The position numbers were made by a program, and so were the translations under genes. 64,000 nt of DNA from assembly GCA_041688015.1 (NCBI GenBank), contig JBDNIY010000009.1, positions 124,001 through 188,000 of the forward strand, read 5' to 3'. The notes beneath the pieces were generated by a model, which worked only from the letters and a program-made list of their open reading frames with translations, searched no databases and had not been told where the DNA came from. The DNA is from Parvibaculum sp041688015. Lineage in GTDB: Bacteria > Pseudomonadota > Alphaproteobacteria > Parvibaculales > Parvibaculaceae. Positions 44,486-53,194 of this stretch are shown here, piece after piece (position 1 is the stretch's first letter; each line of letters begins with the position of its first letter).

Positions 44486-45799
44486 GTGACCGCCAACAAC
44501 CTGACCGCGGAGGAAACGCGCCTCTTTGCGCGCGCCTCCCGCCGCATCATTCCCGTGATGATCGTGCTCTACACGATCAGCTTCCTTGATCGCGTCAATG
44601 TCGGCTTTGCCGCCCTCACCATGAACCAAGACCTCGGCTTCACCGCCGAGATTTTCGGCTGGGGCGTTGGCATCTTCTTCATCGGCTATTTCATCTTTGA
44701 AGTGCCCTCCAATCTCGTCATCGAAAAGCTCGGCGCGCGGCTTTGGATTTGCCGCATCATGCTCACATGGGGTCTCATTTCCGGTGCCATGGCCTTCATC
44801 ACCACGCCCATGAGCTTTTATGTTCTGCGTTTTCTGCTCGGTGCCGCCGAGGCAGGCTTTGCGCCAGGCATGATCCTTTATCTGACTTATTGGTTCCCCG
44901 CCGAGCAGCGCGCGCGCCTCTATGGCACCTATTTTATTGCCATTCCGCTCGCTTCCGTCATCGGTGCGCCCATGTCTTCATGGTTGTTGCAGTTCGATGG
45001 TCATATGGGCTTTCAAGGTTGGCAATGGCTCTTCATCGTCGAGGCGGTCCCCGCGCTCATCGCAGGCGTCGCCATCCTCTGGCTCCTGCCTGATGGTCCG
45101 CACAAAGCCAAATGGCTCACCTCGGCCGAAAAAGCCACCATCGCCGATTGCCTCGCGCGCGACCGCGCCAACACCCATGTCGATGCTCATCACACGCTTT
45201 GGCCCGCGTTGCGCGATCTCCGCGTGCTGCTCATGTGCCTCATCTATTTCACCATCGTCATTGGGCTTTACGGCATCAGCTTCTGGTTGCCCCAGATGAT
45301 CAATCAGCAGGGCTTTGACAAAACCCAAACCGGCTGGATCGTCGCGGCCATCTATATGGTTGCTGCCGTCGCCATGCCGCTCTGGGGCCGCTCCAGCGAT
45401 CGCGCGGGCGAGCGCATCTGGCACACGGCCATTCCGTGTCTGGCCGCTGCCGCCGGTTTCATCGGCGGCGCATGGTTTGGCTCGGCACCGCTCATCATCG
45501 CCTCGCTGGGGCTTGCCGCCATCGGCACCTATGTCTCCATCGTGCCCTTCTGGGCCATGCCACCCATCTTCCTGTCAGGCACGGCGGCGGCTGGCGGCAT
45601 CGCGCTCATCAATTCCACCGGCAATCTGGGTGGCTTTGCCGGGCCCTATATCGTCGGTTTGGTCAAAACCGCCACCAACAGCTATACATCGGGCATCTTG
45701 GCGCTCGCCGCCTCGCTGGTTCTGGCGGCACTTCTCACGCTGGCCCTGCGCACGTTGCTAGCGCACTCTGCCGCCCGCGCGGCACTCACCGAAAGCTGA
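44486..45799 (+). CDS. MFS transporter, anion:cation symporter (phthalate/tartrate) type
   Basis: 437 residues from GTG 44486 (GGGGGAG ribosome site). About 12 membrane segments. ISFLDRVNVGFAALTMNQDL at the first loop and the GYFIFEVPSNL helix are typical of the ACS family (tartrate, phthalate, hydroxyphenylacetate, glucarate). Proton- or cation-coupled uptake of an organic acid. No catabolic operon adjacent to show the substrate; a three-gene ABC importer follows directly, 3 bp away. Confidence 0.85.
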   Translation: MTANNLTAEETRLFARASRRIIPVMIVLYTISFLDRVNVGFAALTMNQDLGFTAEIFGWGVGIFFIGYFIFEVPSNLVIEKLGARLWICRIMLTWGLISGAMAFITTPMSFYVLRFLLGAAEAGFAPGMILYLTYWFPAEQRARLYGTYFIAIPLASVIGAPMSSWLLQFDGHMGFQGWQWLFIVEAVPALIAGVAILWLLPDGPHKAKWLTSAEKATIADCLARDRANTHVDAHHTLWPALRDLRVLLMCLIYFTIVIGLYGISFWLPQMINQQGFDKTQTGWIVAAIYMVAAVAMPLWGRSSDRAGERIWHTAIPCLAAAAGFIGGAWFGSAPLIIASLGLAAIGTYVSIVPFWAMPPIFLSGTAAAGGIALINSTGNLGGFAGPYIVGLVKTATNSYTSGILALAASLVLAALLTLALRTLLAHSAARAALTES

Positions 45800-45802
45800 T
45801 CC

Positions 45803-46675
45803 ATGCGGTCTGTTGCGTTCTTTGCTTTGTCGGCACTGCTGCTGGTTCTTGCCAGCGGGGCAGGGGCGGGCGAGGTGCAACAGCCGCCCCGACATCCCCA
45901 GCGCGTCGTCTCGATCAACCTCTGCTCTGACTTGCTGGCGCTCGAACTCGCGCCGCCCGGCACTTTGAAGTCGGTTTACCGCGTCGCCGCCGACCCAGAA
46001 GATTCCCCCGTCGCCGCGCTCACCAAAGGCATCCCGCTTAACAACGCCACAGCCGAAGAAATCCTTGAGCACAAACCAGACCTCGTTTTGGCTCACAGCT
46101 TTTCATCACCCTTCACGCTGTCGCTGCTGGCGCGCGCCCATGTACCGGTGGTCAAAGTCAACGACGCGCAAACCTTCGATGATGTCCGCGCCAATGTCCG
46201 CCGTGTCGCCGCCGCGCTGGGTGTTACGGCCAAAGGCGAAGCGTGGATTGCCCGCTTTGATGCCTCGCTCGCCGCCAGTGCGCGGCCGATGACCGCCCAT
46301 CCGCCGCGCGCTGTCATCTATCAAGACCTCGGCGGCAGTGCGGCCGCCAACACCATCCTCGGCGCGCTCCTCACTCATGCCGGCTTTGAAAATGTCGTCA
46401 AGACCGGCCCCAGTGGCGGCTTCGTCAATCTCACCATCGAAGACCTGATCGACGCGCGCCCCGATCTCGTCGCCATCGGCATCTACCGCCCGCATGAGCC
46501 TTCGCTCGCCCATCAAGTGTTGTCCCATCCCGCGCTCAAGGCCTATATCGATGCCCATGCCCGCGCGATTGATCTGCCCGCCAAACTCTGGAACTGCGGC
46601 ACACCCTTCATCGCCGAGATCGCCGCGCGTCTCGCCACCGCACGCGACACGTTCGACGCGCCGAAGGTGAACTGA
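45803..46675 (+). CDS. ABC importer substrate-binding protein (FecB/BtuF type)
   Basis: 290 residues with an N-terminal signal peptide ending near GAGAGEV. PBP class III fold: RVVSINLCSDLLALEL near the N-terminus, KPDLVLA and a long backbone helix. This class binds Fe3+-siderophores, haem or cobalamin. Which one is not told by sequence, and no TonB receptor or riboswitch was found nearby. First of three overlapping transport genes; only 3 bp after the MFS gene. Confidence 0.85.
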   Translation: MRSVAFFALSALLLVLASGAGAGEVQQPPRHPQRVVSINLCSDLLALELAPPGTLKSVYRVAADPEDSPVAALTKGIPLNNATAEEILEHKPDLVLAHSFSSPFTLSLLARAHVPVVKVNDAQTFDDVRANVRRVAAALGVTAKGEAWIARFDASLAASARPMTAHPPRAVIYQDLGGSAAANTILGALLTHAGFENVVKTGPSGGFVNLTIEDLIDARPDLVAIGIYRPHEPSLAHQVLSHPALKAYIDAHARAIDLPAKLWNCGTPFIAEIAARLATARDTFDAPKVN

Positions 46676-47676
46676 TGCGCCGCCTGCCCAACTACTTTCT
46701 CATCAATCTGGCGCTCGCAGCCCTCGTGGCGCTGCTCTTTGTTGCCTCCGTTTATGTCGGGCGCGGTGGCGAGTTGTTGTTCACTAAACTTCACGCCATG
46801 GATGAGATCGACCGCTCGCTCGCCTGGTTGATCTTAAAAGAAATCCGTCTGCCGCGTGCGTTCCTCGGCCTCGTCGTCGGCGCCACGCTCGGCCTCACCG
46901 GCGCAGGCCTCCAAGGCCTCTTGCGCAATCCGCTGGCCGAACCTGGCCTCATCGGCGCATCGAGCGGCGCGGCGCTTGGCGCGGTGCTGGTGTTCTATTT
47001 CGGCCTCGCCGCCGGTTCCGCCATGCTGGTGCCGCTCGGTGGTGTCGCCGGGGCTTTGGCGAGCCTCGCGCTTCTCTATCTGCTTGCGGGCCGCAATCCG
47101 TCCATCGTCACCATCATTCTGGCAGGCGTCGCCATCTCTGCCTTTGCCTCGGCCTTTACTTCGCTCGCCCTGTCGCTGGCGGCGTCGCCTTATGCCGTTT
47201 ATGAAATCATCTTCTGGCTGCTCGGCTCCTTCACCGACCGCAGCATGGACCAGCTTTGGTTCGCGTTGCCCTTCGTCGTCGTTGGCCTCGCGCTTGTGGC
47301 CTCCACCGCCCGCGCGCTTGATGCGCTGACGCTGGGCGAGGACACGGCCGCCAGCCTCGGCTTTAATCAAACCTCGCTGAAACTCCGCTCCATCCTCGGC
47401 ACTGGCCTTGCCGTCGGCGCAACCGTCGCGGTCACCGGCGTCATCGGCTTTGTTGGCCTCGTCGTGCCCCATCTGGTGCGGCCGCTTGTTGGCCATCAGC
47501 CGGGGCGCTTGCTCTTGCCCAGTGCGCTCGCGGGCAGCGCCATGGTGCTCGCCGCCGACATTCTTGTGCGCCTGCCGACAAGCGGCCCTGAGCCTAAACT
47601 CGGCGTCATCACCTCGCTCATTGGCGCGCCGTTCTTTCTCTGGCTCATCTTGCGCACCAGACGGGAGGCCGATTGA
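46675..47676 (+). CDS. ABC importer permease (FecCD/BtuC type)
   Basis: 333 residues, about 9-10 membrane helices. The conserved LPRAFLGLVVGATLGLTGAG segment and GFVGLVVPHLVRPLVG (family hallmark before the last helices) are seen. Starts in the stop of the binding-protein gene (TGATG overlap) and its stop overlaps the ATPase start (ATGA). Works as a homodimer with the ATPase below. Confidence 0.92.
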   Translation: MRRLPNYFLINLALAALVALLFVASVYVGRGGELLFTKLHAMDEIDRSLAWLILKEIRLPRAFLGLVVGATLGLTGAGLQGLLRNPLAEPGLIGASSGAALGAVLVFYFGLAAGSAMLVPLGGVAGALASLALLYLLAGRNPSIVTIILAGVAISAFASAFTSLALSLAASPYAVYEIIFWLLGSFTDRSMDQLWFALPFVVVGLALVASTARALDALTLGEDTAASLGFNQTSLKLRSILGTGLAVGATVAVTGVIGFVGLVVPHLVRPLVGHQPGRLLLPSALAGSAMVLAADILVRLPTSGPEPKLGVITSLIGAPFFLWLILRTRREAD

Positions 47677-48443
47677 TGACCCTCCACATTACCCACCTCT
47701 ACGCCTCGCTCGGCGGCGCGCGCGTGTTGCGCGACCTCTCGCTTGATCTGACGGGCACAGGTTTCATCGGCCTCATCGGCCCCAACGGCGTCGGCAAGAC
47801 AACGCTGGTGCGCGCCATTGCAGGCCTCATCCCCTTTGAAGGCACGCTCACCCTCGACGGCACCGCGCTCGCCGCCATGCCCCAGCGTGCCCGCGCCAAG
47901 CGTCTGGCTTACCTCGCCCAAGGGGCCGAAAGCCATTGGCCCTTAAGCGTCGAGCGCCTCGTCGCGCTCGGTCGTCTGCCGCATCTGGAACCCTTCCGTA
48001 AAGCGCAAGCCGCCGACGAGGCTGCCATCACGCGCGCCATGCAGCTCACCGATGTTGAAACCATGGCCACCCGCGATGTGCTGACGCTGTCAGGCGGCGA
48101 GCGCGCCCGCGTGCTGCTTGCCCGTGCGCTCGCCGTCGAAGCCCCGCTGTTGCTGGTCGACGAGCCCGTCGCCGCCCTCGATCCTTACCACCAGATCGGC
48201 GTCATGCAAGGCCTTGCCGCCTACGCCCGTGACGGCGGCATGGTCATCGCCGTCCTCCACGACCTGTCTCTGGCCGCGCGCTATTGCGATCAGCTTGTGC
48301 TGTTGAATGATGGTCATGTCCACGCTCAAGGCACACCAGCTGAGGTGCTGACGCCACAAAACCTGCGCGACGTTTATCGTGTGGAAGCGGAAGTCACCGG
48401 CGAGGGCAGGGGCCTTACGATCACGCCATTGGCGCAAATATAG
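47673..48443 (+). CDS. ABC importer ATP-binding protein (FecE/BtuD type)
   Basis: 256 residues. Walker A GPNGVGKTT (36-44), signature LSGGERARVLLARALA, Walker B LLLVDEPVAALD and the H-loop VLHDLSLAAR. Supplies energy for the two preceding genes' importer of iron complex or B12. The cluster has no repeats inside, only at its 3' end (family C). Confidence 0.93.
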   Translation: MMTLHITHLYASLGGARVLRDLSLDLTGTGFIGLIGPNGVGKTTLVRAIAGLIPFEGTLTLDGTALAAMPQRARAKRLAYLAQGAESHWPLSVERLVALGRLPHLEPFRKAQAADEAAITRAMQLTDVETMATRDVLTLSGGERARVLLARALAVEAPLLLVDEPVAALDPYHQIGVMQGLAAYARDGGMVIAVLHDLSLAARYCDQLVLLNDGHVHAQGTPAEVLTPQNLRDVYRVEAEVTGEGRGLTITPLAQI

Positions 48444-48450
48444 CTTCAGT

Positions 48451-48541
48451 GTCGTCCCGGGACTTGATCCCGGGACCCACCTGCGGTGCGTCATTTTTTG
48501 GCAACTCATGGATCCCGTGGTCAAGCCACGGGATGACGGCA
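48451..48541. repeat. Interspersed palindromic repeat pair, family C (copy 4)
   Basis: GTCGTCCCGGGACTTGATCC arm and facing CGTGGTCAAGCCACGGGATG arm, between the convergent ABC and ferritin-like genes. Confidence 0.7.
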
Positions 48542-48588
48542 GAAGTTATGTTTGATGAATTCAATAAAAATATAGCGCCGTCGTCCCC

Positions 48589-49698
48589 TCACTCCGCCGC
48601 CACATAACGCCCCACCTTCTGGCCAAAATTCACCGTCTTCAAAAACGCGATGCCGTCTTCCGCAATCGCATCGCCGACCATCTCGTCGCCTTCGTTCTTC
48701 AGCTCATCCATATCCACATAGACGGCATAAAACGCCTTGGTGCGCTCGGTGATGATGCCACCCTTAACTAGTGTTTTAATCAGCACCCGGAAAATACTGG
48801 TGCTGCTCTGCATGGCGTTGCGGCGCTTCTCGTCGGTGCGGCTGTCGATCAACTGTTGCTGCACCACCTGCCAGTCCATGCCAAAGCGCGCATAGATATG
48901 CTTCTTCTGTTCGGGCACGGCAAGGTTAAACAGCAGCGTCTGGAAGCAGGTTACCGCCCAATCTTCGATCCGGTTGCGTTCTTCTTCGTTGAGTTTCGGG
49001 ATGGTGCGGTCGGCCCAAATCTTGCCGAACTTGTGATGGAACGCTTCATCCGTCATCACCAACTGACACAGATGTCGTAGTAGGGGATCGGCGGAATGTT
49101 TGTAAAGCGAGGCAAAAGCCCCCATCGCCAGCCCTTCGACCAACATCTGCATCCCGACAATCTTTTTATAAACCTCCGGGGCCAGCACCATTTCGGTGAG
49201 CAGGTTGCCGAGCGTCGGTCCCACCGGCAAAGGGGTGCCCCAGCGCGTCTCGATATATTTTGAAAACCCCGTCACATGGCGGGCCTCTTCGCGCGTCTGG
49301 TTGGCGGCATATTCCTGCGCGCCGGGATCTTTCAAGATGTGGCAAAGCGATGCCGACAGCGCCAGCGCCCCCGCCTCGCCATGCAGGATCGATGAGATAA
49401 ACCAGCGTGAGCTTTCATTGGCAAAAGCAATTTTTTGCGCCTCGCTCAGCGTATCAGCCACCGGCAAACGTAATTCCAAAATCTGATCCAGCGGCAACAC
49501 GCTCTGCGTCGCCATATCGAAGGGCGTGTCAAAGTCGATATATTTTGTGTCGAGCGGGTCCCAGAAATGGTCATGCGTCGCCGAGATGATCTTGTCGAAT
49601 GCGGTCGAGCGCTTGTTATAGCGCTCCACTTCCATCATTGCGGGAAAGTCGTCCGGCGCCACAGCGTCATAGGCTGCGTCTTTGGTGATATCGCTCAT
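48589..49698 (-). CDS. Ferritin-like diiron protein of unknown substrate
   Basis: 369 residues from ATG 49698 (GGAGGATCAC ribosome site). A four-helix diiron pattern is visible: Glu in HGEAGALALS, Glu-Glu-x-x-His in NQTREEARHVT, Glu in MLVEGLAMGAF and Asp-Glu-x-x-His in VMTDEAFHHKFG. This fits the ferritin-like superfamily of oxygenases (AurF/ribonucleotide-reductase-like), longer than ferritins. Oxidase or N-oxygenase activity is an inference. No neighbour explains it. Confidence 0.75.
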   Translation of the reverse strand: MSDITKDAAYDAVAPDDFPAMMEVERYNKRSTAFDKIISATHDHFWDPLDTKYIDFDTPFDMATQSVLPLDQILELRLPVADTLSEAQKIAFANESSRWFISSILHGEAGALALSASLCHILKDPGAQEYAANQTREEARHVTGFSKYIETRWGTPLPVGPTLGNLLTEMVLAPEVYKKIVGMQMLVEGLAMGAFASLYKHSADPLLRHLCQLVMTDEAFHHKFGKIWADRTIPKLNEEERNRIEDWAVTCFQTLLFNLAVPEQKKHIYARFGMDWQVVQQQLIDSRTDEKRRNAMQSSTSIFRVLIKTLVKGGIITERTKAFYAVYVDMDELKNEGDEMVGDAIAEDGIAFLKTVNFGQKVGRYVAAE

Positions 49699-49798
49699 GT
49701 GATCCTCCATCCGGGCAGCACGTGGCCACCGCTCCTCCCCCTAGTCTGGGCCAGCCCCACCCCATTCCTCAAGCCCTAAAACCCCACTTCCTAAACCC

Positions 49799-49860
49799 CT
49801 CCCCCTTGAGGGGGGAGGGAAGAGCGCCTCTTTGGCGCGGAGGGTGGGGGTGACCTCTTA
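49799..49860. repeat. Interspersed palindromic repeat, family B (copy 6)
   Basis: CCCTCCCCCTTGAGGGGGGA core, AAGAGCGCCTCTTTGGCGC, GGAGGGTGGGGG. Confidence 0.7.
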
Positions 49861-49913
49861 GCAAAGGTCTTTTCTAAAACCCTCCTCCTTTTGAAGGTAA
49901 GGGCGAACAGCAC

Positions 49914-50043
49914 GTGGGGCCGTCCTTCGAGACGGGCCAAACGGCCCTCCTCAGGATGAGATGCTTTTGTTGAATTGGTCCTCAGAAATGACCCTCATGC
50001 CTCAAGGAGGCGCCCTTGCGCCGTCTCGAAGGACGAGGCCCCG
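49914..50043. repeat. Two facing interspersed repeats, family A (copies 6 and 7)
   Basis: Minus-oriented copy (reads GAGGAGGGCCG...CGTCTCGAAGGACGG on the minus strand) and a plus-oriented CTCAAGGAGGCGCC...GCCGTCTCGAAGGACGAGG copy, 30 bp apart and pointing away from each other. Confidence 0.75.
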
Positions 50044-50128
50044 TGCTCAACCAAACGCCGCCTCTATGCGCGCGAGCCAACATGCGCAATCATGGCGCGT
50101 CGTCCTCCAGCCCAATGGCCCCCGCTTT

Positions 50129-51439
50129 ATGGAATCCGCCACTCTCGATATCGCTCAGGAAACCCTGAGCCTCAATTCCGTCACCCTCCTGATCGTCATT
50201 GCGCTGGCTTGTGGCTTTGCCATGGTGCGCCTGCGCCAGCCCGCCATCGTCGGTTACATCTTCGCCGGTGTCGTCATGGGACCGCATGGCTTCGGGCTCA
50301 TCCATAGCGCCGAAGGCATCGACTTTTTCGCCGAGCTTGGCTTGTTGTTGCTTCTCTTCATTGTCGGGTTGGAGCTGAGCCTCCAGTCGTTCAAGCAAGT
50401 CTATAAGGTCGCGCTCTTTTGCGCCGTGCTTCAGTCCCTTGTCGCCATCGCGCTCACTTGGATCATCGGCAGCTTGCTCGGTTGGGGCTTTGAGGCCTCA
50501 CTGCTGCTCGGCTTCGTGCTGGCTCTGTCGTCCACCGCCGTCGGCATCAAGATGCTGCAAGACATTGGCGAGTTCGACACGCAAGCAGGCCGCATCACCA
50601 TGGGCGTGCTGGTGGCCCAAGACCTTCTCATCATCCCCATGCTCGTCGTCGCCCAGTCGCTGGGTCATGGGCCGGGCGCAGGCCTCAGCTGGATGCTGGG
50701 CGTGAAGATGCTCGCCGCCGTCGGCGTGCTGGCCACCGTCGTCATCATCCTGACCAAGCGCAGCAGCCTGCAACTGCCATGGAGCGACTATCTCAAATCA
50801 CATAAAGAGCTGGCACCGCTCGCCAACATCGGCTTCTGCTTCGTGCTGGCCGCAGTGTCGGGCTATGTCGGCCTGTCGCCGTCCTATGGGGCTTTCCTCG
50901 CAGGCCTCATCCTCGGTGCCTCCACCGACCGTCGCCCCGCCTTCCATATGGTCGAACCGATCCAGAGCATCATGGTGATGGTATTTTTTCTCTCCATCGG
51001 TCTACTGATCAATTTAAATTTCGTGTTCACCCATCTCGTCACGGTGCTTGTGCTGGTCTTTGTCGTCCTCGTCGCCAAGACCGCCACCAACATCACGATC
51101 CTCAACATGCTCGGCCAGCCCTGGGAGAGCGCTTTTATCTCTGGCCTTGTCATGGCCCAGATCGGCGAGTTCTCCTTTGCGCTTGCTAAAGTCGGCCTCG
51201 GCTCGGGCGCGCTCGACCGCGACGCCTATCAGCTCGCGCTGTCGGTCATCGCGCTCTCGCTCATCCTCTCGCCCTTCTGGCTTCTCACCGCGCGCCGCTT
51301 CCACGCGCTCGGCCAACTGCCATTGACGGGTCTCAAACCCACGCTAGAAAAAATCTACCCTTCCGCTTTCGCCGCCACCCGCTGGCTAGGCACCACGCTC
51401 CGCCAGGGCCTCTCCCGCCTCCTGCACCGCCCGCATTAG
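50129..51439 (+). CDS. Kef/CPA2-type cation:proton antiporter
   Basis: 436 residues from ATG 50129. About 12 membrane segments; ALSSTAVGIKMLQD and VLVAQDLLIIPMLV are the CPA2 core (ion-binding Asp and the Gln-Asp pair). It ends after the membrane part with no TrkA-N (RCK) domain, unlike KefB/KefC, so it resembles the short GerN/NapA-like type. K+ or Na+ efflux in exchange for protons. Single gene between repeats. Confidence 0.85.
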   Translation: MESATLDIAQETLSLNSVTLLIVIALACGFAMVRLRQPAIVGYIFAGVVMGPHGFGLIHSAEGIDFFAELGLLLLLFIVGLELSLQSFKQVYKVALFCAVLQSLVAIALTWIIGSLLGWGFEASLLLGFVLALSSTAVGIKMLQDIGEFDTQAGRITMGVLVAQDLLIIPMLVVAQSLGHGPGAGLSWMLGVKMLAAVGVLATVVIILTKRSSLQLPWSDYLKSHKELAPLANIGFCFVLAAVSGYVGLSPSYGAFLAGLILGASTDRRPAFHMVEPIQSIMVMVFFLSIGLLINLNFVFTHLVTVLVLVFVVLVAKTATNITILNMLGQPWESAFISGLVMAQIGEFSFALAKVGLGSGALDRDAYQLALSVIALSLILSPFWLLTARRFHALGQLPLTGLKPTLEKIYPSAFAATRWLGTTLRQGLSRLLHRPH

Positions 51440-51575
51440 CCCTCCCCCTTGAGGGGGGAGGGTTGGGACGGGGTGAAGCCCCACAACGTGCGGCAAATAG
51501 TTTTTCGAAGAAGCACCCCCACCCTCCGCACCTAAGCAGGTGCTCCTCCCTCCCCCCCTGAAGAGGAAGGGCTAA
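51440..51575. repeat. Interspersed palindromic repeat array, family B (copy 7, two units)
   Basis: CCCTCCCCCTTGAGGGGGGA core near 51441 and a second unit with GCTCCTCCCTCCCCCCTGAA near 51541. Confidence 0.7.
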
Positions 51576-51662
51576 GCATCTTCAATCTTGGTGATGCCCC
51601 CACTGATCCAACCGCCACCCAGCCGCGTAAACCCCCATGACACAGCTTGTCAGGGGATCTGA

Positions 51663-53084
51663 ATGCCCACCATCGTCTGGTTTCGCCGCGACCTTCGCCT
51701 CGCCGACAATCCCGCGCTCGCCGCCGCTTGTGCAGCGGGCGGGGGGGTTCTGCCGCTCTACCTCCTTGATCCCGGCGAACCCCTCGGCGGGGCGTCGCGC
51801 TGGTGGCTACATGAAAGCCTCGACGCGCTGGCCCGCGATTGCGCTCGCCTCGGCGCGCCCCTCATCCTGCGTCAAGGCCCGCCCGCCAGCGTGCTCAAAA
51901 CCCTCATCAACCAAACGGGCGCCACGGCTGTTTTCTGGAACCGCTGCTATGAGCCGCAGGCCATCGCGCGCGACCGCGCCATCAAAGCCGACCTCATCAG
52001 CCAAGGCCTCGACGTTCAGTCTTTCAATGGCACCTTGCTCACAGAGCCTTGGGCCATCAAAACGCAGAACGGCGAACCCTACAAAGTTTTCACGCCTTTC
52101 TGGCGCTCGCTTTCAAGCCTCGCGCCGTTCTCGCAGCCCATTCCCGCGCCTGCCGCGCTCACGCCATTGTCCGTACCCACCTCATCAGATGACCTTGCCT
52201 CATGGGCGCTCCAGCCCAGCGCGCCCGATTGGGCAGGCGGCTTGCGCGCCACATGGCAGCCGGGTGAGCGTGCCGCCGCCACACGCCTCGGCGATTTTCT
52301 CGACACCGATGTCGCGCGCTATAGCGAGGCCCGCGACCTGATGGCCGAGACAGGCACTTCGCGCCTTGCGCCGCATCTTCATTGGGGCGAAATTTCACCG
52401 CGCCAAGTCTGGGCGGCCAGTGCGCTGTGCGCTGACGCCGAGCCCGCCAAAGCGCCGGGCATCGCCGCCTTCCAGCGCCAATTGGGCTGGCGCGAATTTT
52501 CCGCCCAGCTTCTCTACCATTGGCCCGATCTCACCCACCGCGCGTGGAAACCAGATTTCGAGCGCTTCCCGTGGCGCAATTCAAAAGCGCATTTCATCGC
52601 ATGGAAAAAGGGCCAAACCGGCTACCCCATTGTGGACGCCGCCATGCGCGCGCTCTGGGCGACCGGCACCATGCATAATCGCGCCCGCATGATCACCGCG
52701 TCCTTCCTCGTCAAACATCTGCTCGTCGATTGGCGACAGGGCGCTGATTGGTTTGAGGACACGCTGGTCGATGCCGACCTCGCCAACAACCGCGCCGGTT
52801 GGCAATGGGTGGCAGGCTCAGGTGCCGACGCCGCCCCCTATTTTCGCATTTTCAACCCCGTCCTGCAGGGCGAAAAATTTGATCCCTCTGGCACCTTCGT
52901 CCGCCAATGGGTTCCCGAGATCGTCGGGCTTGATCGCCGCGTCATCCACAAACCTTGGGCAGCCCCCGACCAAGGCCTGTGTGACGCAGGCATCAAGCTC
53001 GGCGAAACTTACCCCCTGCCGATTGTTGATCACAACTACGCCCGCACCCGCGCCCTTGAAGCACTAGCGGAAATGAAAATCTAG
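51663..53084 (+). CDS. phr: Deoxyribodipyrimidine photolyase (CPD class I)
   Basis: 473 residues. N-terminal antenna-binding Rossmann domain starts PTIVWFRRDLRLADNPAL. FAD domain: LGWREFSAQLLYHW, MHNRARMITASFLVKHLL, ADLANNRAGWQWVAGSGADA, YFRIFNP. These are the residues that bind FAD and the dimer. Light-driven repair of UV-induced cyclobutane pyrimidine dimers. Single gene between family B repeats. Confidence 0.93.
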   Translation: MPTIVWFRRDLRLADNPALAAACAAGGGVLPLYLLDPGEPLGGASRWWLHESLDALARDCARLGAPLILRQGPPASVLKTLINQTGATAVFWNRCYEPQAIARDRAIKADLISQGLDVQSFNGTLLTEPWAIKTQNGEPYKVFTPFWRSLSSLAPFSQPIPAPAALTPLSVPTSSDDLASWALQPSAPDWAGGLRATWQPGERAAATRLGDFLDTDVARYSEARDLMAETGTSRLAPHLHWGEISPRQVWAASALCADAEPAKAPGIAAFQRQLGWREFSAQLLYHWPDLTHRAWKPDFERFPWRNSKAHFIAWKKGQTGYPIVDAAMRALWATGTMHNRARMITASFLVKHLLVDWRQGADWFEDTLVDADLANNRAGWQWVAGSGADAAPYFRIFNPVLQGEKFDPSGTFVRQWVPEIVGLDRRVIHKPWAAPDQGLCDAGIKLGETYPLPIVDHNYARTRALEALAEMKI

Positions 53085-53100
53085 TTGGAATGCCGTTTTA

Positions 53101-53160
53101 ACCCTCTCCCTTGAGGGGGGAGGGAGGAGCGCCCCCTTAGGCGCGGAGGGTGGGGGTGAA
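53101..53160. repeat. Interspersed palindromic repeat, family B (copy 8)
   Basis: CCCTCTCCCTTGAGGGGGGA core, GAGCGCCCCCTTAGGCGC, GGAGGGTGGGGG; in the gap between the photolyase and the SpoU gene. Confidence 0.7.
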
Positions 53161-53194
53161 GCCACACCCACCGAAATTAACATTTACAAAACAA

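Larger units (their letters stand above)
49699..50128. other. Repeat-filled intergenic region
   Basis: 430 bp between divergent genes. It holds a family B unit (49799-49860) and two facing family A units (49914-49960 on minus, 49991-50043 on plus). No gene is supported. The frame continuing upstream of 50129 would translate the repeat, a reason for choosing the later start. Confidence 0.6.

Noticed and set aside
46834..47496. 220-codon minus-strand ORF
   Set aside because: Antisense to the FecCD permease; charged, low-complexity translation.
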